A DNA stretch of 64,000 bases from Vulcanimicrobiota bacterium (GTDB lineage: Bacteria > Vulcanimicrobiota > Xenobia > Xenobiales > JADMJV01), in assembly GCA_017307785.1 (NCBI GenBank), contig JAFKGI010000021.1, forward strand, positions 1-64,000. The letters are read 5' to 3'. This document shows, one piece after another, positions 16,491 through 24,971 of this stretch (position 1 is its first letter; each line of letters begins with the position of its first letter). Below the pieces are notes generated by a model. It saw only the letters and a program-made list of their open reading frames with translations. It searched no databases and was not told the origin of the DNA. The position numbers were made by a program, and so were the translations under genes.

Positions 16491-18140
16491 ATGCAAATCT
16501 TCCCGCCCCTCAATCAACCCGACGACCTTACCGGCTACAACGGCTTTGCCAGCGACCCGGTGCTATCCGAGCTTATCGAAAAGCAGGCTCCCTGGTCGGT
16601 CGGACTGCTCAGCGAAATGGGCGCCAAAGTGGGCGACGCCGACTGGCAGAATCAGGGCCGTCTGGCCAATCGGCACGAACCGGAACTGGTAGCCTTCTCG
16701 CGTCAGGGCGAGCGCATCGATGAAGTCGAGTATCATCCCGCCTGGCACCGGCTGATCGAAGCCGGGGTGAACGCCGGCGTTCACAGCTTGCCCTGGGTGG
16801 ATTCCAGAGCCGGGGCTCACCAGGCTCGAGTGGGCCTGCACTATTTGCTGACGCAGATCGAAGCGGGCGTGGGTTGTCCCCTCACCATGACCTTCGCGGC
16901 CGTGCCGGCGCTGCGCCGCCAGCCCGAGCTGAGCGCGATTTGGGAACCGCGACTGACCTCGCGGGAGTACGACTTCGGGCTGCGTCCGGCCGAGCACAAA
17001 AAAGGTTGCCTGTCGGGCATGGCCATGACCGAAAAGCAAGGTGGCAGCGATGTGCGCGCCAATACCACCGTGGCCGAGGCGCTGAGCGACGGAACCTACC
17101 GTCTGCAAGGTCACAAGTGGTTCTGCTCCGCGCCCATGTGCGATATGTTCCTGACTCTGGCCCAGCTGCCCGAGGGGGTCACCTGTTTTCTGGTGCCTCG
17201 CGTCTTGCCGGACGGTACGCGCAATCGCCTGCACATCCAGCGCCTCAAAGACAAGCTGGGCAATCGCTCCAACGCCTCCAGCGAAATCGAATACCACGGT
17301 GCCATCGCCTGGCGGGTGGGGGAGGCGGGCCGCGGCGTTCCCACCATCATCGAGATGGTCAATCACACTCGGCTCGACTGCGTGGTGGGCACGACCTCTC
17401 TGATGCGAGCCGCGCTGGTGCAGGCGCTGCATCACTGCCGCCAGCGCTCCGCCTTCGGCAAGAAACTGGCGGACCAGCCTTTAATGCGCAACGTGCTGGC
17501 CGATCTGGTGCTGGATTGGGAGGCGGCCCTGCAGTTGATGATGCGCCTGGCCGCGGGTTACGGTGCCGAGGAAGAGCAGGAAGCTCATTTCGTGCGACTG
17601 GCCACGGCGGTTTCCAAGTTCTGGGTGTGCAAACGCGGTGCCCGCTTCGGTGAGGAGACGATGGAGTGCCTGGGCGGGGGCGGCTATGTGGAGGAGTCGG
17701 TCATGCCGCGCATTTTCCGGGAGATGCCGCTGGCCTCGATCTGGGAAGGCAGCGGCAACGTCATTTGTCTGGACGTGTTGCGTGCCGTGCAGAAGACCCC
17801 TCACACTCTGGACCTGTTTTTCCTCGAGTTGGAAAAGTCGCGCGGCGGCGATCGACGTCTGGACCTCTGGGTCGACAATCTCAAGGCCTCCTGGTTCCGG
17901 GCCGACGACGCGGAGGTGCGCGCCCGGCGCCTGGTTGAGCGTATGGCCCTGGCCTTGCAGGCCTCGCTACTGCTGCGCAACTCGCCCAGTTTTATGGCCG
18001 AAGCCTTCTGCACCAGCCGGCTCGGCGAAAGCCGTGGCTCGGAGTTCGGCACTCTACCGGCCGGTACGCCGCTGGAGGCGATGGTCGAGCGCGGCTGGCA
18101 GGCGGGCGTACGCGAGCCTCTGGCCGCCCAGGCGCACTAA
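16491..18140 (+). CDS. aidB: AidB-type acyl-CoA dehydrogenase (alkylation response)
   Basis: The product has 549 aa, the AidB length and longer than ordinary acyl-CoA dehydrogenases. It matches AidB along its length: NQPDDLTGYN at the start, FHPAW-like EYHPAWH near residue 80, CPLTMTFAA, MAMTEKQGGSDVRANTT (flavin contact), GHKWFCSAP, RLKDKLGNRSNASSE, CLGGGGYVEES and IWEGSGNVICLDVLR. In E. coli AidB binds DNA and FAD and protects against alkylation damage. No ada or other alkylation repair gene is adjacent. ATG 16491 is the family start. The gene ends 100 bp before a small unrelated gene. Confidence 0.93.
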   Translation: MQIFPPLNQPDDLTGYNGFASDPVLSELIEKQAPWSVGLLSEMGAKVGDADWQNQGRLANRHEPELVAFSRQGERIDEVEYHPAWHRLIEAGVNAGVHSLPWVDSRAGAHQARVGLHYLLTQIEAGVGCPLTMTFAAVPALRRQPELSAIWEPRLTSREYDFGLRPAEHKKGCLSGMAMTEKQGGSDVRANTTVAEALSDGTYRLQGHKWFCSAPMCDMFLTLAQLPEGVTCFLVPRVLPDGTRNRLHIQRLKDKLGNRSNASSEIEYHGAIAWRVGEAGRGVPTIIEMVNHTRLDCVVGTTSLMRAALVQALHHCRQRSAFGKKLADQPLMRNVLADLVLDWEAALQLMMRLAAGYGAEEEQEAHFVRLATAVSKFWVCKRGARFGEETMECLGGGGYVEESVMPRIFREMPLASIWEGSGNVICLDVLRAVQKTPHTLDLFFLELEKSRGGDRRLDLWVDNLKASWFRADDAEVRARRLVERMALALQASLLLRNSPSFMAEAFCTSRLGESRGSEFGTLPAGTPLEAMVERGWQAGVREPLAAQAH

Positions 18141-18240
18141 AAGCTGGCGGAACGTTAACATCTCGTTCATCTCCTTCGGCGCTGTCTCGGCTCGCTCGCG
18201 ATAGCCTGACTTCAGACAACCGAAGGGAAACGAAAAGCAA

Positions 18241-18471
18241 ATGAATGTTCAACAGCGTTGGGGTAATCAGCAGAACCGTATCAACAACGGAATGGCCAGC
18301 GGCCAGATGGACGCCGGAGAGCGCGGCGCGATTCGCGCCCAGCGCCAGGCCAACGGCGCCCGATTCCGGGAAGCTCGGGCTGAGGGTGCTTCCCCCGAGG
18401 AGCTGAAGTCCTTGCGCCATCAGATGCTCAACGGCGTCTCGGGAATGATCTGGGATTACAAGCACAACTAA
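18241..18471 (+). CDS. Small basic protein of the SGQ...YKHN type, unknown function
   Basis: The product has 76 aa with repeated short helices: IxxGxxSGQM-D-xGE-x-x-x-IRAQRQ, then a second half ending WDYKHN. This pattern (an SGxLT/SGQM repeat and a terminal IYxxKHN or similar) recalls small secreted or stress-linked proteins of many bacteria with no assigned role; here there is no obvious signal peptide. ATG 18241 follows CGAAGGGAAACG. A perfect 11-bp hairpin directly after the gene probably ends its transcript, so it is likely a single-gene unit rather than part of the pseudopilin operon. Confidence 0.65.
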   Translation: MNVQQRWGNQQNRINNGMASGQMDAGERGAIRAQRQANGARFREARAEGASPEELKSLRHQMLNGVSGMIWDYKHN

Positions 18472-18482
18472 CCTGATTTTCG

Positions 18483-18509
18483 GCCCCCGGGGTGGCCAAC
18501 CCCGGGGGC
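18483..18509 (+). terminator. Strong hairpin after the small protein gene
   Basis: GCCCCCGGGGT and ACCCCGGGGGC form a perfect 11-bp stem around the loop GGCCA, starting 12 bases after the stop at 18471. No T-run follows, so it may act as a pause site, an mRNA 3' stabiliser or a non-canonical terminator. It also precedes the operon beginning at 18534. Confidence 0.6.
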
Positions 18510-18533
18510 TCTCAGCCAGAGAGGAGCATTCCA

Positions 18534-18899
18534 ATGGTTTTGCAGCAGAGCATCGGTCCAGCCGCAAGAATTCAGGCGATCTTACAGTCGGTAGAAAAAT
18601 ACCACGAATTGGCACGCACCATCTCCCTGGATCTGGAAAGGGAGTATTTGCGCGCCGACCGAATCCTGGGCGGCCTGGAAGCGCAGCCGGACCAGAATTG
18701 CCCGGCGCGTGCCGAGGCGATGGCGGGAGTCGAGCAATTTTTGCAAGCTCTTGACCTGTTGTCGTCGGCGCTGGAAGGAGACTTTCACCCCGCTACCGGG
18801 GCCCAGTGCCTGCTGCACACCACCGAAGGAGACCGTTTGTTGGGTCTGGCCGAAAGCAAAGCCGAGTTGCTGACCGAGGAATGCGCGTTCAGCTTGTAA
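18534..18899 (+). CDS. Small helical protein, unknown function
   Basis: The product has 121 aa and no recognised family. It is almost entirely helical, with a Leu/Glu-rich pattern from residue 10 to 60 and 65 to 118, and three Cys residues. ATG 18534 is preceded by GAGGAG about 10 bases upstream, which decides the start. Its 3' end overlaps the following pseudopilin gene by 19 bases, so it appears to be the first gene of that operon. Its size and helical character resemble secretion chaperones such as FlgN-like proteins, but no sequence motif supports that. Confidence 0.55.
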   Translation: MVLQQSIGPAARIQAILQSVEKYHELARTISLDLEREYLRADRILGGLEAQPDQNCPARAEAMAGVEQFLQALDLLSSALEGDFHPATGAQCLLHTTEGDRLLGLAESKAELLTEECAFSL

Positions 18900-19252
18900 C
18901 TCGAGGGTTCACCATGGCCGAGCTGCTGGTGGGCCTCTTTTTGTTGGCCTGCGCGGTGCTGGGCCTGGTTTCCGCGCACCTCTACCTGCGGCGCAGCCAG
19001 ACCATGACGGACGCCCGGGCGCAGGCGACCCAGTTGGCCGAGAACACGATGGCCGATATTGTGGCCGATTCGTTTTCTCAGAACCATTTGCAGTCCCGCA
19101 CCCCGGTAACCGAGTTTCCTGGTTTTGCCTACGCAGTGGACGAACGGCTCGAACAAGCCGGCCTGAAGCGGGTGGCGGTGGCCATTTATTTTCCGGAAAG
19201 CGGTCAGGAGCGTCAGCTGAGCTTGACCACCTTTGTCTATGACCTGCGCTAA
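18881..19252 (+). CDS. Type IV pilin-like prepilin (GspI/PilV-like)
   Basis: The product has 123 aa with a class III prepilin leader: MRVQLVTRG is the leader, cleavage by prepilin peptidase is expected after Gly9, and the mature protein begins FTMAE with Glu at +5 followed by a hydrophobic helix (LLVGLFLLACAVLGLVSAHLYL). The remaining 80 residues are a small globular domain. ATG 18881 directly follows CGAGGA inside the previous gene. It is a minor pseudopilin by position, followed by a second pseudopilin and a GspF/PilC platform gene. Assignment to PilV or GspI is by order and size only. Confidence 0.78.
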   Translation: MRVQLVTRGFTMAELLVGLFLLACAVLGLVSAHLYLRRSQTMTDARAQATQLAENTMADIVADSFSQNHLQSRTPVTEFPGFAYAVDERLEQAGLKRVAVAIYFPESGQERQLSLTTFVYDLR

Positions 19253-19745
19253 GCGGCGAGGGGTGAGCTTGCTCGAGCTGATCGTGACGATGGCCATCTT
19301 CTGCGCTCTGCTGACCGCCGTCGTGCTGATCGAGCTCGGGATGAGGCGCTCCAGCCCGCGCGAAGACGCGCACAGTCAGGCCTTTCGGGCGGTGATGACC
19401 AGTCTCGAGTTGATCCGCTCCGAAGTGGAGGGCGCCTATGTCCAGCCGCAGAGCACCACGGCACTTCTCTACTATCCTTCCCTGGTGGCCGATGCACGGG
19501 TGCCCCTGGGCCCTTCGGGCGTGGCCGAAGCCCAGTCTGAAGCACAACTCCGCAAAGAAGCCGACGGCACGCTGGTGCGCCTGCAGGATGGTCAACGCCG
19601 CGTGGTGTCGCACCTGGGGCAAGATGGCGAGTTCACTTTCGGTTTCCCGAAACCCAATCTTCTCCAGATTCACCTGAAGGCGGTGCCCTCCGAGCTCGGC
19701 TCCTACGCCGCCGACCTGCACCTGCATCTGGCCAATCAGCAATGA
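19239..19745 (+). CDS. Type IV pilin-like prepilin (GspJ/GspH-like)
   Basis: The product has 168 aa from ATG 19239 (a TTG at 19233 is an alternative). The leader MTCAKRRG ends in Gly and the mature protein starts VSLLE with Glu +5, then the helix LIVTMAIFCALLTAVVLIELGM. Residues 40-168 form a globular pseudopilin domain. The 5' end overlaps the previous prepilin gene by 14 bases and the 3' end overlaps gspF (ATGA). It probably lies at the tip of a short type II-secretion-like or type IV-pilus-like fibre. No assembly ATPase or prepilin peptidase gene is in the window. Confidence 0.78.
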   Translation: MTCAKRRGVSLLELIVTMAIFCALLTAVVLIELGMRRSSPREDAHSQAFRAVMTSLELIRSEVEGAYVQPQSTTALLYYPSLVADARVPLGPSGVAEAQSEAQLRKEADGTLVRLQDGQRRVVSHLGQDGEFTFGFPKPNLLQIHLKAVPSELGSYAADLHLHLANQQ

Positions 19746-20911
19746 GATATCGCTATCGTTGTCGCGACGCCCAGGGGAGAGCCCAGAATGGTGTGCTCGA
19801 AGCCGACTCGGTCGCGCAAGCGGCCGAACAAATCCGTGCTCGAAAGTGGACGCTGGAAGACCTGGAGCCGGTTGGGGCCAGGTCGGCGAGCGTAGCCCGG
19901 CCGGTCAGCCCACCGGTGGCGGCTCCGGCCGGGCGTCTTTCGCCCGCTCAAGTGGCTCAGTTTACCGTTCAGTTGTCCATCTTGTTGGAGGCGGGCGTGG
20001 CCCTGGTGCCGGCCCTGGACACCCTCAGCCAAAGTTATCCGGCGCTCGAAGCGGTCATTCGCCGACTGGAGTCCGGTTCGTCTTTTCACGTATCCCTGTC
20101 GGTGTGCGGCGAGAGCTTCGATGCTCGCTATCTGAGCCTGCTCTCCATCGGCGAGAAGACTGGCCGACTGGTGGCGGTGCTGCGACGTCTGGGCGAAGAG
20201 TTGGCGGATGAGGTGCAGCGGAGCGCCCGCCTGCGCGGTGCCCTGGTCTATCCGCTCTTTCTGTGTGCCGCCTGTATGGCGATGCTGGTCTTTTTGATCA
20301 CGGTGCTGCTGCCGCAGCTGCTCAAAGTCGTGCCCATCACCCAGGACTCTCCCTGGCCGACGCGGATGGTGTTGGCCCTGACACAACTCCCCTGGGTGCC
20401 TTTGCTGATTCTCGGAGGGGTGGCGCTCTGGCAACTGCGGCGTGCCGGCGGCGCCTGGTTGGAGCAGCTGCCCGTGGTGGGCCCACATCTACGTCAGTTG
20501 GCCTGGACTCGAGTGGCTCGCTCTCTGCACTTGATGCTTTCCAGCGGCATGCTGGTCAGCCAGATGTTGCCCCGCATTTACGCCCGCGGTTCCGGCTCCG
20601 CCGCTATGGACCAGATGCTTCGTCAAGCTCAAGGGCGGTTGATGGAGGAGGGGAGCCTGGCCGACGCACTGGCTGAGCAAGGGCAGGTCCCCCCGTTGTT
20701 GCTGCAGTTGCTTCGGGTGGGTGAAGATACCGGCGAGCTGGAGGTGTTTCTCAAGCTTTACGTCTTCCTGGCGGAGTGCGAATTGGAAGAACAGCGCCAG
20801 TCCTTTCTCGTTCTGCTGGAGCCGCTTTTGCTGGGCAGTCTGGGAATGGTGGTGGCTTTCGTGGTCATGGCGGCCTTTCTGCCCGTCTATCAGCTGGTGG
20901 TGGCGGTATGA
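19742..20911 (+). CDS. Type II secretion / type IV pilus platform protein, GspF/PilC family
   Basis: The product has 389 aa, about the usual size for GspF/PilC inner-membrane platform proteins. The N-terminal MRYRYRCRDAQGR is a GspF-type start; the two GspF domains cover about residues 65-185 and 260-380, each ending in hydrophobic helices (near 175-200, 215-235 and 355-385). The motifs LSILLEAGVAL and IGEKTGRL, repeated as LLRVGEDTGEL, are the conserved platform motifs. It moves with the rotary ATPase to assemble pseudopilins; that ATPase is absent here. ATG overlaps the upstream stop, and its own stop overlaps the sensor kinase start. Confidence 0.88.
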   Translation: MRYRYRCRDAQGRAQNGVLEADSVAQAAEQIRARKWTLEDLEPVGARSASVARPVSPPVAAPAGRLSPAQVAQFTVQLSILLEAGVALVPALDTLSQSYPALEAVIRRLESGSSFHVSLSVCGESFDARYLSLLSIGEKTGRLVAVLRRLGEELADEVQRSARLRGALVYPLFLCAACMAMLVFLITVLLPQLLKVVPITQDSPWPTRMVLALTQLPWVPLLILGGVALWQLRRAGGAWLEQLPVVGPHLRQLAWTRVARSLHLMLSSGMLVSQMLPRIYARGSGSAAMDQMLRQAQGRLMEEGSLADALAEQGQVPPLLLQLLRVGEDTGELEVFLKLYVFLAECELEEQRQSFLVLLEPLLLGSLGMVVAFVVMAAFLPVYQLVVAV

Positions 20912-22932
20912 AGCGTAAGCTATTGGTTCTGACCTGCGTTCTGTTGTGGCTGCATCTTCTGACCACCGGGCTGGTGTGGCGACCGTGGATGGGTCTGTTT
21001 GTCGCCGAGGCCCTGCTGCTGGAGTGGTGGGGGCTCGGCTTCGCCGCCGTCTTGCCCCTGGCCATGTTGGCTTCACCGGCGGTCGCAGCCGGGGCGGCGG
21101 GATTGGCAGCCTTGACCCGATGGCGTCAGCCGGAACGCGCTCTGGCCGGACTGGTGGCCCTGGAACTGATGGTCTGGTGGCCGGGTCTGTTGGTCGGATC
21201 GGTCGCTTTTGCTTTGATCTCCTGGGAGTGGGGAGCGCCGCTCTGGCCGGTGGCTCTGGCGCTGGGCTGGATCCAACTGGCCGGCTGGACCGGGCAAGAT
21301 CCCTGGTCAGGGCTGGCTTGCTTGCTGGTGCTGGGTTTCTCGCTGCGAAACCGCGCCACTCGAGCCGAACCTACCGTGGACCCACGAGTCCAGGAAGAGA
21401 TCTTGCGCCGTGCCACCCTGCAGGAGCAGGCCCTGGTTCTGGATCGTTTGCTGGATCGATTGCGACGGGCCGCCAATCCCGGACAAGCGGCCGAGGCTTT
21501 GCTGGATGGCTTCGCCTCCAGTCTACGCCTGGACAATGTCTCCCTGGTCCTGGAGGAAGAAGGCAGAATGGTCTTCGCCGGCAGCCGCAATTCTCGACCC
21601 CTGGCCGAGAGCGAACTGCCGCCCATGCTGGAGATCTGGCGGGGGCGCCGCCCCCTGGAGTCGTCCGGCAGACTGCTGTTGCCTTTTGAACAGGGAGTCG
21701 TCGTCTTGGAGCGTTCTGAGGCTTTCGACGCGGAAGAAATGCAGCGGGCCGCCCGCTTGACCGGGATGGCCGGTTTAGGATTGGGATTGATGCGCCGCCA
21801 GCACGCCATTTCGCTGTGGGCCGATCGCCTGCTTACCCTGGTGCAAGGGGCTCGGCGTCTGCAGGACGCTCAGGATCCATCGCTGGTCAGCGAGCAACTG
21901 GAGACGCTGGCCCGGGGCACCATACCTCACCTCCAGGGACTCTTGTGCGACGAGCAAGGCCGACCCAGTCGCTTCTGGCCTCAACCTTTTGCGTTTGAAG
22001 AAGGGGCTTTGCGGCGTTTGCTGCTCAAGTGCGGTTCGGGCACGGCCCTGGAGGAAAGCTGTCTGGCGGCAGCCATTCGCTTTGAGGGTGGGCAAAACGG
22101 ATTTGTCGTTCTTTGGGGCGGGGAGTTTCGTCGCGAGCAGGCGAACTTGCTGGCCATGATCGCCACTTTGGGCGCGGCCGCTTTGTCTCAGGCGCATCTT
22201 TACGGGGATTTGCGCCAGGCTTTGGAGCAGTTGCAGACTTCGCAAGCCCGTCTGCTGGAAGCTTCCAAACTGGCGGCCGTCGGTCAATTGGCGGCCAGCG
22301 TGGCCCATGAGCTCAACAGCCCTCTGGGAGCGGTTTTGCTGTCGCTGGAAAGCGCCGCCAGCCAGGTGGAGAAACGTCCGCAAGTGGCCGTGCAGCGACT
22401 GGAAACGGCGGCCAGCGGAGCCCGTCAGTGTCAGAGCATCGTGAAGAACTTGCTGGCCTATTGCGCGCCCCAACCGGATGAGTGGAAAGATTTGGATGTT
22501 CACGAGGTGCTGGCGGAAACTCTGCTGTTGACCCAGGGCGACCTGCAGTCGCGCGGGGTCGAGGTGGTTTTGCGCCTGGCCGAGAGCGCTCCTATCCGCG
22601 GTCAGTCCGGGCCGCTGCAGCAGCTTTTTACGAACTTGCTGGTGAACGCCCGCGACGCGCTGGTCCAACGCCCCAATCCTCGCGTGCTGGTCTCCAGCCA
22701 GGTGGAGGACGGGCGTGTGCTTCTGCGGGTCGAGGACAACGGCAGCGGCATGGAAGAGGCCGTGCGCGAGCGGGCCTGCGAAGCGTTCTTCACCACCAAA
22801 GCGCTGGGGGAGGGAACCGGCCTGGGGCTGGCTCTCAGCCAGGAGATCGTGCAGGCCCACGGCGGTTCCCTGCGACTGAGCAGCCAGCCCGGGGTGGGCA
22901 CGCGAGCAGAAGTGGAGCTGCCGCTGCGATGA
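20908..22932 (+). CDS. Sensor histidine kinase, multi-membrane-spanning
   Basis: The product has 674 aa. Residues 1-150 form about six transmembrane helices, 170-440 a GAF-like cytosolic region, and 450-674 the kinase core: H-box SVAHELNSPLG with His467, N-box LLVNARDAL near 570, G1 DNGSGMEE and G2 GEGTGLGLALS. The start ATG (20908) overlaps the gspF stop (ATGA), which is the main argument for it over the longer frame. The stop overlaps the receiver-SARP gene. It is embedded in a pseudopilin operon, so it may sense envelope or fibre status. It is paralogous to the kinase at 35844-37592. Confidence 0.87.
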   Translation: MKRKLLVLTCVLLWLHLLTTGLVWRPWMGLFVAEALLLEWWGLGFAAVLPLAMLASPAVAAGAAGLAALTRWRQPERALAGLVALELMVWWPGLLVGSVAFALISWEWGAPLWPVALALGWIQLAGWTGQDPWSGLACLLVLGFSLRNRATRAEPTVDPRVQEEILRRATLQEQALVLDRLLDRLRRAANPGQAAEALLDGFASSLRLDNVSLVLEEEGRMVFAGSRNSRPLAESELPPMLEIWRGRRPLESSGRLLLPFEQGVVVLERSEAFDAEEMQRAARLTGMAGLGLGLMRRQHAISLWADRLLTLVQGARRLQDAQDPSLVSEQLETLARGTIPHLQGLLCDEQGRPSRFWPQPFAFEEGALRRLLLKCGSGTALEESCLAAAIRFEGGQNGFVVLWGGEFRREQANLLAMIATLGAAALSQAHLYGDLRQALEQLQTSQARLLEASKLAAVGQLAASVAHELNSPLGAVLLSLESAASQVEKRPQVAVQRLETAASGARQCQSIVKNLLAYCAPQPDEWKDLDVHEVLAETLLLTQGDLQSRGVEVVLRLAESAPIRGQSGPLQQLFTNLLVNARDALVQRPNPRVLVSSQVEDGRVLLRVEDNGSGMEEAVRERACEAFFTTKALGEGTGLGLALSQEIVQAHGGSLRLSSQPGVGTRAEVELPLR

Positions 22933-24971
22933 GCCGTCCTCCCAGGGTTCTGGTGCTGGAAGACAACGCCGCCATGCTCAAGGCCATGAGCGATGCCCTG
23001 GAAGACCAGGGTTATGAGGTGTTGGCGGTGGGCAACAGCGCCGCCGCAGTCGACCTGGCCCGTCGTGAAGCCTTTGACCTGGTGGTGACCGACATCCGCA
23101 TGGAGGGCCTGGACGGCCTTGAGGCGCTGGAGCAGGTCAAGCAGTTTCAGCCGCAGGTCAGCAGCATGGTCGTCACCGGCTACTCCAGCGAGGCGGAATC
23201 CTTGCGGGCCATTCGCCTGGGAGCCGGCGACTATCTGCAAAAGCCGTTCGCCCTGGCCGACTTCACTCAGCGCGTGGAGAGGCTGCTGGAAAAACGTCCC
23301 AGCCCCGCTCTGGCCAACCAGCTTTCGGGCCTGGGTTGGCAACTGGCCCTGAACCTGCTTTCCGTGGAGCAACGCCAGATTTTGTCGCAGGCGGGGGACG
23401 AGAGCCGCGCAAGAGCCGGAGAACATGGACTGGACGAAGAGGCCTGGAGTCAGGTGGGTATGGCCCAGGCCGCCGAACGCCTCGGCCTGCCTTTGAGCGG
23501 CCTGCCGTCGATTCTGGCCAGTCAGGATGCCCGGTCGGCCGGAGCGTTGCTCAGTCTGGGGCGAGCTTTGGAGGCAGCCGAAGATCTGGAGGCTGCTGAA
23601 GCCGTATACGCGGAGGTCAACGATGGATTGGAAGGTGTGCTGGCCGGGATGGCGCGGGCGCGTCTGGCCCGCTCGCGAGCCAGGCCCGCCCAGGCTCTGG
23701 AGCAGCTTCCTCAGGTGTTGAGCCGTGCGGCTGAACTTGGAGCCTGGAAGGCCGTTCTGGACGGGTGTTTCTTACTCCAGGAGCTGGGGGGGGAGGCCGA
23801 CTCCTGGCTTCGCCAGGCCGCCGAGGGTCTTACTCGTCACGGAGATCTGGCTGCCGCCGCCCAGGCTCATTTGGCGGCCGGCAACCACGTAGCCAACGCG
23901 CTGGGGGTTCTGCTGCAGCCGCAGTATGCGGGCGAACTGGCAGCGGCGGCGCCTTTGTTGGGTCGCTTGCTGGAAATGGAGCAGGGCCCGGAGCAGTTGC
24001 CCCGCGCTCTGGGTGCGCTGGTGCGCGAATCGCCGCTGGAGGTCACGCGGTTGCTGGAAGCGGGACAGCTAACTCAGGCGGGTCGCCTGCGGTTGTTGGA
24101 TGCACTGGCCGGAGAAGGTCAGGCGATGGAAAGCCTGCTCCGCCAGCTGGCCACCGATCCGAGTTCCGAGATTCAATCCAGGGCTCTCCAGGCGTTGACG
24201 CATTTGGGACCTTCTCGGCCTCCGTTTTTGCGCATTTATGCGTTGGGTCCCATGGCCGTCTATCGGGGTCAAGAGAAGATTCCGGAGGCCGCCTGGAAGA
24301 CGCAAAAGAATCGTTTTCTGCTGGCCTATCTGGCCCTGGCCGGAGAGCGGGCGGTGAGTGAGGAGCGAACCGCGGCCGAGTTTTGGCCCGATTCCAATGC
24401 ACAGCAAAAAAATCTCACCGGCGCTCTATCGGTCCTGCGGCTGTGCCTGCGACCGTCTTACTGGCAGGGGGAGCTGGAATATGTGCAGCGTGCTCCCGGC
24501 CAGATTGCGCTCAATCGAATGTTGCCGCGTTGGCACGACGTGGAAGAGTTAGAAGCTTCGCTGCGAGAGGCCCAACGCTGTCGAGCCGGAGGCCTTTGGC
24601 AGCAGGCGCTGCGCTGGGCTTTGCGGGCGGCCGGGCTCTATCGCGGACAGTACCTGGAGGACTGTTACCTGGATTGGGTGACCCCGGTGCGCTCGCGCCT
24701 GGAGAACTCCGTGACCGAGACGCTCTGGGTCACCGCCCAGGCCTGTGAAGAACAGCCCGAGTCTCTGGAGTTGCTACAAAAGCTGCTGGAAGTGGATGGC
24801 TGTCATCAGGACGCCTATCAACTGATGATGCGGGTGCACCTGCGGCGCGGCCGCCCCGACCTGGCCATCAAGGCCTTCGAGCGCTGCGAGCGTATCCTGC
24901 GGCGGGAGCTGGAGTGCGAGCCCGCTCTGGCACTGGTCGAACTCTGGCAGAAAGCGCGTCTTTCCCTGTGA
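22929..24971 (+). CDS. Response regulator with C-terminal SARP-type DNA-binding and BTAD domains
   Basis: The product has 680 aa. An N-terminal receiver (residues 1-120) has the phosphoacceptor Asp55 in VVTDIRMEG and the switch Lys in LQKPF. Residues 120-430 are helical repeats of unknown type. A winged-helix domain (434-525, IYALGPMAVYRG and later AAEFWPDSN) resembles the OmpR-like domain of SARP activators, followed by BTAD helices (530-680) with LELLQKLLEVDGCHQDAYQLMMRVH. A receiver on top of a SARP body is unusual. Its start overlaps the kinase stop (ATGA), so the two are cognate by position. It is paralogous to the gene at 33669-35849. Confidence 0.84.
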   Translation: MSRPPRVLVLEDNAAMLKAMSDALEDQGYEVLAVGNSAAAVDLARREAFDLVVTDIRMEGLDGLEALEQVKQFQPQVSSMVVTGYSSEAESLRAIRLGAGDYLQKPFALADFTQRVERLLEKRPSPALANQLSGLGWQLALNLLSVEQRQILSQAGDESRARAGEHGLDEEAWSQVGMAQAAERLGLPLSGLPSILASQDARSAGALLSLGRALEAAEDLEAAEAVYAEVNDGLEGVLAGMARARLARSRARPAQALEQLPQVLSRAAELGAWKAVLDGCFLLQELGGEADSWLRQAAEGLTRHGDLAAAAQAHLAAGNHVANALGVLLQPQYAGELAAAAPLLGRLLEMEQGPEQLPRALGALVRESPLEVTRLLEAGQLTQAGRLRLLDALAGEGQAMESLLRQLATDPSSEIQSRALQALTHLGPSRPPFLRIYALGPMAVYRGQEKIPEAAWKTQKNRFLLAYLALAGERAVSEERTAAEFWPDSNAQQKNLTGALSVLRLCLRPSYWQGELEYVQRAPGQIALNRMLPRWHDVEELEASLREAQRCRAGGLWQQALRWALRAAGLYRGQYLEDCYLDWVTPVRSRLENSVTETLWVTAQACEEQPESLELLQKLLEVDGCHQDAYQLMMRVHLRRGRPDLAIKAFERCERILRRELECEPALALVELWQKARLSL

